Shown here one piece after another: positions 16,166-25,000 of a DNA stretch of 64,000 bases (positions are counted from its first letter, which is position 1; the number at the start of each line of letters is the position of its first letter). The DNA is from Scardovia wiggsiae F0424 (GTDB lineage: Bacteria > Actinomycetota > Actinomycetes > Actinomycetales > Bifidobacteriaceae). The notes under the pieces were generated by a model, which saw only the letters and a program-made list of their open reading frames with translations, did not search any database and was not told where the DNA came from. A program made the translations under genes and the position numbers. Location of the stretch: positions 1,054,001 to 1,118,000 of the forward strand of contig NZ_AKCI01000001.1 of the NCBI RefSeq assembly GCF_000269605.1. Reading direction: 5' to 3'.

Positions 16166-17260
16166 TTACCACACAAAACCATCGGCACTCAGCCCTGCAC
16201 AGACCTCAATAACTGCATCATTAGCCTCAGGGACACCAATGGAGACCCTGATACCCTCACCGTCAAATGCCCGCACTGCAAGGCTTTGTGCACGGAACCT
16301 CGCAGCAGCCTCTGCAGTCCTGCTGCCCAGCGGAAGCCAGAAATAATTCGCCTGCGATTCCGGGACAGACAGCCAGCCCTGGCCCCGAAGCGCCCCCATA
16401 ACACGCTTACGTTCAGCCACAATGGTATCCACCCTGTTCTGCAGCTCATCAAGGGCATCCAGGCTTGCCAAAGCTGCCTTCTGGGCCAGATCTGATACAC
16501 CGAAAGGTAGCGCGACTTTGAGCATAGCGCTGACGACTTCAGGTTGTGCAATACCATAGCCTATGCGAAGCCCCGCCAGCCCATACGCTTTGGAAAATGT
16601 CTGGGCAATCACCACGTTAGGGTATTCATCAAAGATATCACGGGCAATACTGCGCTCAGGATCGGTATTAAACTGGAAATAGGCCTCATCAAACAGTACA
16701 AGCACATCTTCCGGCACTGCATCCATAAGCCTGGATACTTCGCCGCGGGTTACAGGAGCCCCTGTAGGATTGTTAGGGTTATTGACGACGACCAGGCGGG
16801 TACGGCTGTTTATAGCGGCAATCATGGCATCAATATCATGCCGCCCGTCAGAGGCAAGAGGTACCGGCACACCCGTAGCACCTGAAGCCGCAATGATGAT
16901 CGGATAAGCTTCGAAACTACGCCACGGATAGATGATCTCATCGCCCGCCCCTGCAACTACGCTGACCAGCTGGACGATCACCTCTGTGGAACCGGAGCCT
17001 GCAACGACATTATCCAGCGAAACATTATTCAGCTCTGCGATACGCCTGCATATATCAGTGCAGCGCATTTCAGGGTACCTGTTGATCTGCGGTATGGCAT
17101 TTTCCTCAAGTACTTTTTTTACGCTTTCCAAAGGTTCGTAAGGATTCTCATTGCTGGAAAGCTTATAGGGGATCACGCCCGGGATATGGGGCACAGCACT
17201 GCCCTGCTGGTAGCCAGTAATAGTATCGACTATTGCGCGGTGCTTAAAATCGTATGCCAC
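16166..17260 (-). CDS. hisC: HisC-like PLP aminotransferase
   Basis: 364 residues, fold type I pyridoxal-phosphate enzyme of the histidinol-phosphate aminotransferase family. Seen: YKLSSNENPYEP near residue 32, AGSGSTEVI near 87, NNPNNPTGAPV near 157, DEAYFQF near 193, and the Schiff-base lysine in TFSKAYGLAGLRIGYG near 222. Actinobacteria use this family both for histidinol phosphate and, as Pat, for aromatic amino acids. No other his genes are adjacent, so a broad aromatic role is as likely as histidine synthesis; the symbol is a family label. The gene stands alone on the minus strand. Confidence 0.85.
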   Translation of the reverse strand: MAYDFKHRAIVDTITGYQQGSAVPHIPGVIPYKLSSNENPYEPLESVKKVLEENAIPQINRYPEMRCTDICRRIAELNNVSLDNVVAGSGSTEVIVQLVSVVAGAGDEIIYPWRSFEAYPIIIAASGATGVPVPLASDGRHDIDAMIAAINSRTRLVVVNNPNNPTGAPVTRGEVSRLMDAVPEDVLVLFDEAYFQFNTDPERSIARDIFDEYPNVVIAQTFSKAYGLAGLRIGYGIAQPEVVSAMLKVALPFGVSDLAQKAALASLDALDELQNRVDTIVAERKRVMGALRGQGWLSVPESQANYFWLPLGSRTAEAAARFRAQSLAVRAFDGEGIRVSIGVPEANDAVIEVCAGLSADGFVW

Positions 17261-17374
17261 ACAACTATTTTAAGTGCTGCCGGGGAATTGGGAGCAGCCG
17301 GGGACCCCATGCGTTTCAAAATCTGATATAGGACGCGGCACGGAATCTGACAGGGCAGCGCCACACAGCTTCGC

Positions 17375-17408
17375 ATATAAAAATCCCCTCTGCTGATATG
17401 CAGAGGGG
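17375..17408 (-). terminator. Rho-independent terminator after groES
   Basis: On the minus strand CCCCTCTGC-ATATCA-GCAGAGGGG (9-bp perfect stem, 17385-17393 with 17400-17408) followed by ATTTTTATAT. It lies 80 bp after the groES stop and before the aminotransferase gene. Confidence 0.9.
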
Positions 17409-17488
17409 ACCCGAAAACCAACGGCCATATCCCCGGTCAGCTTACTGCGCTTTCCGGCACATGGCAGCGTATCCGGCCGCGTATCCTG

Positions 17489-17782
17489 CTACTGGAGGAT
17501 AGCCAGGACGTCGCGCGCAGATACGATCAGGTAATCTTCGCCTTTATATGTTACTTCAGTACCGCCGTACTTGGAATACAGGACGCGGTCGCCTTCCTTG
17601 ACATCCATCGGTACGCGCTCACCCTTGTCATCGCGGCGGCCGGGGCCAACAGCAAGGACTTCACCCTGCTGGGGCTTTTCCTTAGCAGTGTCAGGGATCA
17701 CAAGGCCGGATGCAGTTGTAGTCTCTGCAGGGGCCTGCTTAATGATGATCTTATCTTCTAATGGCTTAAGTGTTATTGCCAC
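17489..17782 (-). CDS. groES: Co-chaperonin GroES
   Basis: 97 residues from a GTG at 17782, giving [13 protein letters not shown]. This start has AAAGGA eight bases upstream and gives the standard bifidobacterial length. The ATG three codons earlier is too close to the ribosome site. GroES caps the GroEL chamber during protein folding. Visible: the mobile loop [29 protein letters not shown], and YSKYGGTEV near the end. It is not followed by groEL; the gene is alone, with a CIRCE element upstream and a terminator downstream, so GroEL must lie elsewhere, as is common in actinobacteria. Confidence 0.96.
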   Translation of the reverse strand: MAITLKPLEDKIIIKQAPAETTTASGLVIPDTAKEKPQQGEVLAVGPGRRDDKGERVPMDVKEGDRVLYSKYGGTEVTYKGEDYLIVSARDVLAILQ

Positions 17783-17889
17783 TGTTACCATCCTTTCCGA
17801 AAAGTGTTCTTTCTTTTCAGCGTACGGGCAAGTGAGCAGCTGACGAACACCCATCCGCACTGAACGCTAAAACCTATAATAGCGTGAGG

Positions 17890-17916
17890 CTGGCACTCAA
17901 TCAGCCCGAGTGCTAA
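17890..17916 (-). promoter_or_regulatory. CIRCE element (HrcA operator) of groES
   Basis: CTGGCACTC-N9-GAGTGCTAA matches the CIRCE consensus TTAGCACTC-N9-GAGTGCTAA except for two bases of one arm. It lies just upstream of a TATTAT -10-like box on the minus strand (revcomp of 17876-17881). HrcA binding here would repress groES until heat shock. Confidence 0.93.
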
Positions 17917-17990
17917 AAGCTATGCTGAAAGCGTTACAATATATAGGAAACGCCAGAGCCGCCGCCATCACGCATGACACCTGCGCCAGC

Positions 17991-19082
17991 CTATTCTTTG
18001 CTGCCGGCAAACTGGCGGCGCTCAATCACTGCATCAATATCAGCGCCAAGCGAGTCTGATGTCTGTACAGGGGCCTGAACGCCCGCAGCCATATCAGAGG
18101 AAGGGATCGCAGGAGGGTCAGCAGGCGGAACAGCCCGGGCCACCTGACGGCGGGATATGATCTCACGGCTGCTGACAGCAGCGGCAGTACTGCTGAGGAA
18201 AGTATCAGATGCTGATACCTCAAAGGATGAAGCAGGATCTTCAGCCATGCCGGCCTCCGGGACAGAAGTATCGGTGTTTGCGGTATTAACACTGGCGTTG
18301 GTACCAGCTATGCCGTCATCATAGGGATATGCAGCAGGCGTATGGGAAGATCCTGCTTCTTTAAGGGAACGGCGGCGGATTGCAGTGCCCTGTTCGCGGA
18401 TCGCAAGGGTCAGGGCTTCCTGGATCTCCATCTGGCTCATAGCATCCGTCTCAGTTTCAAACTCCTCTGAAGGACCGCCGAAATCCCGAGCTCCTGCAGA
18501 CACCATATGGATATTATGGTTAAGGGTATGCCGCCTGGTGCTCTCCCATGCAGGCCTGTTTTTTACAGCATGTACTGTGTCCTCCCATTTGCGTGCCTGC
18601 GAAGCAGCACGGGCTCCGAGAAAAAGTACTGCCGCTAATACAGCAGCCGGTATAAGGGCGCATAATAAGAATACCCTGTATACAACGCCAATCGCTGCGA
18701 GCACCACAGCGAGCACGGCCAGGATACCCGCTACAGCCCTGCGGCGCCTGATTGCTTTACGCCTTTTTTCCCTTACGCTGTCAATATAGTCCTGCGTAAT
18801 CCGTCGGGCAGCTCCATCCATATGAGAACCTCCATCATGTTGATGCGCATCCCTGTCGATCTCTGTTATTTCAGACTCCACGACGCCCGAATCCTCAATA
18901 CTGCGGAAGCCGTCTCCTTCACAAGCGGCCTCAGCAGGACGGAGCAAAACCGGCTCGCCGTCATCTTCATCCTGCTGTACAGCATTCATCATCCCTTTCT
19001 TAGTGGCAAGAGGGGTGATGCCAAAAAGCGTCACGAGAACGATGAGCACGAATACAATTCCACTCATCGATCCAATGTCCAT
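17991..19082 (-). CDS. Membrane protein resembling the gephyrin-like receptor GlpR
   Basis: 363 residues. An N-terminal hydrophobic helix (SGIVFVLIVLVTLFGITPLA, residues 7-26) is followed by an acidic region. Then a basic segment DYIDSVREKRRKAIRRRRA leads into two adjacent membrane helices (residues ~115-155). The last 200 residues are low-complexity, rich in S, A, T and D. The helix-basic-two-helix layout and the place next to a RimJ-type acetyltransferase match the actinobacterial glp-rimJ-glpR block, where GlpR binds the gephyrin-like protein Glp and acts in cell division. No Glp/MoeA gene is present here. The assignment rests on layout and synteny and is uncertain. Confidence 0.5.
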   Translation of the reverse strand: MDIGSMSGIVFVLIVLVTLFGITPLATKKGMMNAVQQDEDDGEPVLLRPAEAACEGDGFRSIEDSGVVESEITEIDRDAHQHDGGSHMDGAARRITQDYIDSVREKRRKAIRRRRAVAGILAVLAVVLAAIGVVYRVFLLCALIPAAVLAAVLFLGARAASQARKWEDTVHAVKNRPAWESTRRHTLNHNIHMVSAGARDFGGPSEEFETETDAMSQMEIQEALTLAIREQGTAIRRRSLKEAGSSHTPAAYPYDDGIAGTNASVNTANTDTSVPEAGMAEDPASSFEVSASDTFLSSTAAAVSSREIISRRQVARAVPPADPPAIPSSDMAAGVQAPVQTSDSLGADIDAVIERRQFAGSKE

Positions 19083-19143
19083 ATATCTAACCTTAAATCA
19101 CACGCTTGTCATTTACTGCGGTTTTTATCGGCGTGTCGCACAA

Positions 19144-19920
19144 TTATTTATAAGGTTTCAATGATACGCGGGGAAACTCGTCGGAAAGCAGCGAAAATAT
19201 CCGATGGTCCTGCCATCGCCCGTTAACATACATATACCGCTTTCTGACCCCTTCATCAGTAAAGCCCAGCTTCTGTGCCACACGCACCGATCGCGTATTT
19301 TCAGGGATCATGTCTATCTCAAGGCGGTGGAGCCTGGGACCCGCCGGATCAAAAAAAGCCCAGTCACTCAGAACCGCTGCGGCGCGCGGGATGTACCCAT
19401 GACCGGCCTGCGCCTGATCGATCCAGTACCCGATAATGCCGGAACGGATAGCCCCGTATGTAACAGCGCCCAGTGAGATCTGCCCGATCAGGCTTCCCCT
19501 GTGGAATACGGCAAAAGTGCTGCCCCTGCCCTGCTTCTCTGACCTGCGGATACCCAGTACCCAGCCGCTGAACGTGAGCCCGGGACGATGGCGCCCTTCA
19601 GCAGCAGCCAGGGGGTTCCCCGATTCCCACGGGTCAAGCCACCCAGCATTACGCCATCTGACCGCATTCCACTGATCCTCGAAGCTGTCCTGCATGGGAC
19701 GCAGGGAAATGGCATCAGAAGGGTCATAATCATTGCGGATACCCTCAGGAAGGGACATCTTATAATATCGGCTCAGGACCCCTCCCTGCATTTCTCCGAT
19801 CTGCTCAGGGAGATAAAAATGAGTATCGTCAGGATGCCTGGGATCAGGGCGGACATGATGGTCCCCGCTAAACAGTTCACGAAAAAACGACGGCATATAT
19901 GTATAGTATTCTCGGTTCAT
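19144..19920 (-). CDS. GNAT N-acetyltransferase, RimJ/RimL type
   Basis: 258 residues. The GNAT core is in the C-terminal two thirds: FAVFHRGSLIGQISLGAVTYGAIRSG, then IGYWIDQAQAGHGYIPRAAAVLSDWAF (acetyl-CoA loop as Q-A-G-H-G-Y), then RLEIDMIPENTRSVRVAQKLGFTDEGVRKRYMYVNGRWQDHRIFSLL, the ending typical of RimJ/RimL enzymes. It would acetylate a protein N-terminus or a small amine using acetyl-CoA; the substrate is unknown. The first ~70 residues are an extension. It precedes the GlpR-like gene on the same strand by 61 bp, the usual actinobacterial order. Confidence 0.88.
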   Translation of the reverse strand: MNREYYTYMPSFFRELFSGDHHVRPDPRHPDDTHFYLPEQIGEMQGGVLSRYYKMSLPEGIRNDYDPSDAISLRPMQDSFEDQWNAVRWRNAGWLDPWESGNPLAAAEGRHRPGLTFSGWVLGIRRSEKQGRGSTFAVFHRGSLIGQISLGAVTYGAIRSGIIGYWIDQAQAGHGYIPRAAAVLSDWAFFDPAGPRLHRLEIDMIPENTRSVRVAQKLGFTDEGVRKRYMYVNGRWQDHRIFSLLSDEFPRVSLKPYK

Positions 19921-20100
19921 GACGGTTTACACTGCGGAAGCAGCTACCGGGAAGGGAGCGCATGTTACAATCCTCTCCTTCCGCCAGGGCTCGGGAAACC
20001 GCTCAGTCCATGGGTTTATTAGGATAGTTTAAGGACATGTTTGCTCATGCAAAAGCCCAATAATGGCCGGAGCCTGTTAAAGCTGTGTTTAAGGGGAAAA

Positions 20101-20313
20101 ATGCCAACATATCATTACTGCTGCAGGAATTGCGGATATGATTTTACCGAAGTCCGCTCTTTTAATGACGATCCTTTGACGCGATGCCCCAGATGCGGAC
20201 AGGACCAGGTGCACCAGATATATTCTGCTGTGCCGATCAGTTTCAGGGGACATGGGTTCTATCGTACTGACAGAAGCTCCGGATCATCAGACACAGCATC
20301 CCATAAAGGGTAA
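20101..20313 (+). CDS. FmdB-family zinc-ribbon protein
   Basis: 70 residues, MPTYHYCCRNCGYDFTEVRS..., with AAGGGG upstream of the ATG. Two CxxC pairs (CRNC and CPRC) form the zinc ribbon of the FmdB regulatory family; YSAVPISFRGHGFYRTD is the usual end of the conserved part. Members are small proteins found in most actinobacteria beside the RimJ/GlpR region and a SAF protein, as here. Their molecular role is not established. Divergent from rimJ. Confidence 0.92.
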   Translation: MPTYHYCCRNCGYDFTEVRSFNDDPLTRCPRCGQDQVHQIYSAVPISFRGHGFYRTDRSSGSSDTASHKG

Positions 20314-20668
20314 GGCCTCTGTCCCGGCTTGTGCCCGCATAGGCCTGCACAGGCACTATTAACTTATCCACATAGCAACACGCCGGAAATATCAGGCATG
20401 TCTGTCATCCGACCACATTAGCGCCGAAAGGCTGCATGCACTACGGGATTGCTGTATACCTGTGTGTATGACTTCACTACAGCGGTTCCCCGACAGCCAT
20501 CCCAGCTGCAGCAGCCTGCCCGCAGCCGGCAACAGGCCGGTGCTGTCCGGGCAATACAGCAACTGGGATATAAGGGGCCTGCGGGAGGGCAGCCTCGATA
20601 GGACAATGCTGGCGCATGTGTATCATAAAACCGGCAGTTCCCGTAAAAATTCTCGCAGAAAGCGGGAT
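20314..20668. other. 355-bp spacer between fmdB and the SAF gene
   Basis: No RNA gene, strong terminator or clear promoter was found. The SAF reading frame stays open upstream to 20462, but that part codes for an unlikely peptide rich in S, R, H and C, so it is treated as non-coding or as a leader. A longer SAF protein starting near 20606 or 20462 cannot be excluded. Confidence 0.4.
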
Positions 20669-21661
20669 ATGAACAAAAGGAAAGCGCTTCACAGCGAGGC
20701 ACTGCATTATAGAGGGTCCTCCCGGCCGGGAGTATCCTCCAGGCCTGAAGGATATCCCCGGTCCCGTAAGGCCGGCAAGGCCTTTTCAGTTTTATTCTCG
20801 CGATTATCCGGTTCTCTGAACCTCCCGCGCAGGGACAGCCCAAAATACAAAACCCCAACAAACCTGGAAACCCGCAGGGCCCGCTATATCGTACGCAGGA
20901 TATCCATGTCTGTTTTGACCGGGCTCCTTGTATGGGGGATTTTCCAGTGCATACTGGCATTCCATGCACACGACACTGTTATTATTGCAAAGCATGATAT
21001 CGCCCAGGGCACTATACTCCGGCCATCTGATATTACAGCTTCACAGATACCGGCAAACCCTCTTACATCAAAAACAGCCCATACCCGGAGCGAGGTAGCC
21101 GGACGCATATCAAAAATACCTCTGAAGGCGGGAGATCCCGTACTCCTGGCTAGTATCACCGACGCGCCGCTGTACCCCAAGGAATACACTGTGATATCCA
21201 TCACCCCTGCAAGCGCAGTGCAGCCCCTCTCCCCCGGGCAGAAGGCAGACCTCGTGAGTACAGGGCCATGCAGTCCGCAGGATCACCAAAAAACCGACAA
21301 CGCAGACACCCCCGACAGCCGTGATAAAGCCGGCGGCGATAATAACAAGGGCGATAATAACGGGGGCGGTGCAGGCGATGAGAATGGCAATACTGATACT
21401 GGCGCGGATGACAGCGGGAACAGCAATATTCCGGCCAGCTACGATAACAGCGGCGGCGATACGGAAACCGCCGGCACATGCCTGATAGCAAAAGACGCAA
21501 TAGTGGTAAAAACGCAGCAGGGCCAGAACCGCGGATTCGCGCTGACGGCCCAAAGCGACCCTAAAGCAGCGGTTTCCTTTGCCATGCCGGTAAAAAATGC
21601 TCTGGCTATAATGCGTTCAGAAACTCCACCGCCTATCGTCATCACTAATATCCGTGACTGA
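20669..21661 (+). CDS. SAF-domain membrane-anchored protein (CpaB-like)
   Basis: 330 residues from the ATG at 20669, a start chosen by a moderate GAAAGCGGGA site. A basic cytoplasmic part comes first. One membrane helix (MSVLTGLLVWGIFQCILAF, about residues 80-98) follows. Then the SAF domain: IIAKHDIAQGTILRPSDITASQIPAN and TRSEVAGRISKIPLKAGDPVLLASI. After it comes a ~100-residue linker very rich in D, N and G, then a short beta region ending PPPIVITNIRD. SAF proteins of this type (CpaB/RcpC) help assemble Flp pili, but no pilus gene lies near. In actinobacteria an orphan SAF protein often sits beside fmdB. Role unknown. Confidence 0.75.
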   Translation: MNKRKALHSEALHYRGSSRPGVSSRPEGYPRSRKAGKAFSVLFSRLSGSLNLPRRDSPKYKTPTNLETRRARYIVRRISMSVLTGLLVWGIFQCILAFHAHDTVIIAKHDIAQGTILRPSDITASQIPANPLTSKTAHTRSEVAGRISKIPLKAGDPVLLASITDAPLYPKEYTVISITPASAVQPLSPGQKADLVSTGPCSPQDHQKTDNADTPDSRDKAGGDNNKGDNNGGGAGDENGNTDTGADDSGNSNIPASYDNSGGDTETAGTCLIAKDAIVVKTQQGQNRGFALTAQSDPKAAVSFAMPVKNALAIMRSETPPPIVITNIRD

Positions 21662-21692
21662 GGCAGCGGCCGGCCTGGGACAGCACGCAAAA

Positions 21693-21755
21693 ATGCGGAA
21701 AAATAAAAATAAAATAAAACGGTACCCCGGCCTCCACCTCACCGTTTTTCCGCAT
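21693..21755. terminator. Inverted repeat between convergent genes
   Basis: ATGCGGAAAAA at 21693-21703 is mirrored by TTTTTCCGCAT at 21745-21755, with an inner ACGGT/ACCGT pair, across the junction of the SAF gene (plus) and the small gene ending at 21739 (minus). The A/T arms could supply a U-run in either direction. Likely a shared terminator. Confidence 0.45.
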
Positions 21756-22065
21756 CAAAAATCCCCCAGTGGGGAGGGAGCTCATTGAGGATCCGTTCCT
21801 CTTCATCGGCTTCACGCCAGCCTGCACCGCTGCTGTATACCGTATCCCCATCGGCAGCACGCATTCCGGATACTGATGCGCCTGATAAGCCGTCCATGCT
21901 GTCAGCATCAAACAGCTCAGCCCCTTTACGGACAACACGTTTATGCCTGCGACGCACAGGCGCACGGCCGGTCCCGCCGCTGCCGGCAGCTTCACTGTCC
22001 CTGGCCTTACCGCTGCCGGAGTTGACGCCGGCAGGGCTTTCGGACTCTGTATCCATCATATTCAC
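21739..22065 (-). CDS. Small conserved-looking protein after the helicase relative
   Basis: 108 residues, starting with GTG at 22065 or one of two ATG codons at 22056-22059. No ribosome site is visible; the gene begins three bases after the stop of the large upstream gene, so translation is probably coupled. Composition: a G/S/A-rich head, a basic patch (RRRHKRVVRKGAELFDADS) and an acidic end EEERILNELPPHWGIFDAEKR. No domain is recognised. The order FHA protein, helicase relative, this protein suggests one functional unit. Confidence 0.6.
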   Translation of the reverse strand: MNMMDTESESPAGVNSGSGKARDSEAAGSGGTGRAPVRRRHKRVVRKGAELFDADSMDGLSGASVSGMRAADGDTVYSSGAGWREADEEERILNELPPHWGIFDAEKR

Positions 22066-22068
22066 GAT

Positions 22069-25000
22069 TCAGGAAGCCTTTCCATGAGCAGCTGTACTGG
22101 AACCGCTCCCGGGCCTCTGCTGCTTTCCGGAACTCCTGCCGGAATGCCTGCTGCTTTCATCCCCGCTGGAATCCCTGCCGGAAACTTCGGGCTCCTTCTC
22201 AGGATTGCCATCAGAGCCGGTATCGGAACCGCTTCCGGGGCCTTTGCCGGAGCCGGAAGCCCTGTTGCCCTTATGGTTCCCTTTATTTTTATCATTGTAC
22301 TTCCCGTCATAAGCATTGGCGAGGTACGCAACTATCCGGTCCACTTCTTTATCGGGGTCAACGAACATGCCGACACTCCACACGTACATAACCGACCAGC
22401 CAAGCATTTCCAGCTTTTCAATGTTAAAACGGTGCCGTACCCGCGCAGATGCGGTATCCATAAACCGCGCATCATCCGTGCATACAGCAAGCGTATAAGG
22501 CTTGTCCGGCAGACCGACAACAAGCGGTATGCGATCCCCGCGGTTATACCCATAATTCATGCTGACGTTCAAGCCGCGCTGTCTGATACGCCGTGCGAGA
22601 TCAGACAAAAGTGCTTCAGAATCATCGCTATGTTCGCACGGTAAAGCATAATCAGCAATATCCTCTGCGGAGCCGGACAGCTCCTGCGCCCAGGCAAGGA
22701 GCCGCTTAAGCAGCAGCGGGCCATCCCTGCGGATACGCTCATCCCTCATATCTGAAGCCTTGAACGTAGTGACAATATCCAGGTCATGCTCGGCCAGGGC
22801 CAGCGCGTCAAGAAGCATAGCATCCGCATGCGGGCGCTCAAGGGCGCCAAACTGCTGCAGCAGCACACCCTGGCTGTTTTTGCCAAAGCTCACAGAAAGG
22901 ATCACATCTGCAGCACGCATGCCTGCAATCTGATCAATAGTGATGATCTGTATATGCCTGACGAAATTCAGCAGATCACTGTGCCCTGCAGTACGGGACT
23001 TCAATTCCGCTCCAAGGCGGATCCTCTGGGTATCCGTAAGGCAGACGATGCACAGCCTGTATGACGCAGGGATATGGCCAAGTTCCCTGGACTTCTTCTC
23101 AACAATATCCGCAACAGCTTCTACTTCCCTTCCCGTACTTTCTACAGCACCGGTAGACGTTGACGCCATCCCGTTCGCGGCCACAAAGTGGTATGCAACA
23201 CGGCCTCTGGCAAAATCAGTTGCCAGCGACGGGGTCTCGTTGTTATACCCGTTATTGCGCAGGAAAGCACTCAACCGTATATCACGGGCATCCCGTGAGC
23301 TCCCGCGGGTACGGGATTCTACTGAGGGGAGCAGGTGTATAAGTTCCCTGACAGATTCAGAGGAAACCGTATTCTCATGCGCAATAACTATAACACTTTT
23401 CGCCCGGGCAAGGATACTGAGTATCTCCAAAGGATGGGTATGTGCAGAAGCATCGATCACAGCAACATCCGCAAGCTGTTTTAACGGTGTCGATGAAGCG
23501 AGCGCTGCTGCAGTCGCCACCATGATCGGCTTGGCAGCATTGATGATATCGCCATATTCATTATGGAGCCGCTCAAAGCCAACAGAATTCCTGCTTGCCA
23601 GCAGTGTATGCAGCTGGTTCGCCTCCTGGGTCCTTGAATAAAGGATCTCCGAAAGGCGGCGGGTGAGTTCCTGGCTGACCATACCGCCGATACTGCGCAC
23701 ATGCTCAGTATCGATCTGTATAAACCGTTCCGTAACGGACGACAGTGTTGCACCATCCTGATTGGAAATAATTGGGGAAGACTTTACTATATCCTCAAAA
23801 ACCGTAGTCCACCAGGACAGGAGAAGTTCGGCGGGGGCATTCTGAGGCTCCAGCTGGCGGCTGCGGAAATCTTCGACCAGTTCTGCAAGGCCAAGGCTGC
23901 TGCACTCATCCATCAGCCGGGTACGCTCAGGAAGGGTATCCAATGCACGGTGGTCATCAAAAAGCCTGCGCAGCCTGCTTTCAAGGTCAACGAACTCCAT
24001 ACTTTCGAGCCCCGCCCCTTCCGGCGTACCTGACAGCACGGCATCAAGGGCAGTGATATCACGTTCAAGGTTTTCCTGAGCCTCAACAATATCATCAAGT
24101 TTATTGGGAAGGACCGGCCAGCCTCCGCGCGGCACAAAATTACGCCACTGCTGGGCCTGTTCAGCAACCACTGCAAGCGCATCATACAGGCTGTCCACAC
24201 GGGCACCGGGACGGAGCAGGCTTTTGGCCTCTTTCGTGAGCCTCCTGCGATCCCAGAAACTGAGGTCAGTACCGTCAGCCTTCCGCCCTTCCTTAGGCCG
24301 TACCGCCTCAAGCATAGAATCTATATCCCGCTCGAAAACAGCTGGCTGGAACACATCAAGCACCCTGCGCAGATTAGACAGGACAGCCACCTGGCGTGAC
24401 CATTCCTGTACATTATGGGCAATAGGGAAACCGCATGTTTCTACAGTCCTCTGTATCTGCTCCCGGATACGGGGAAGAAGGGTATCCAGCAATTCGACTA
24501 CACGCTGGTACGCTTTGATGGCATCATCTTCGCTGCGCAGGGATGCCCCGTACCACGCGGTATCATCAGGGCCAATGATATATCCGCCTAACTGCCCCAG
24601 GCGGACAAGCTTTTTGCCCCACTCCTCTTCCCTGCCTATCATTTCATGCGCAGCGGAAGGTTTTAAGCGCACATGCGTTGAAGGGTGCATAGGCAAAGCG
24701 GATATCCTGGCGAGGTTTTCCAAAGTCTCAAAGGCAGATACCCCCCACACTGCATTTGTGCTGTGGAGATCACCCAGATAACGGCTGAGGCGCGCCCTTA
24801 TCCCCACAAGCTCATCCGAGACCTGCTCAAAATGGCTGCCTGCGGTACCCTGCTGAAAGCCTACAGCGCTGATAAGCTGACGGTCTATAGAAGCGTTGAA
24901 ACCTTTATCCGATATATCGGCAACAAGGTTATCAACCCCATGCACTGCAGCCTGATGGATAAACTGCTGCTTCTGGTACGATACCCCCGGAGCGTACAGA

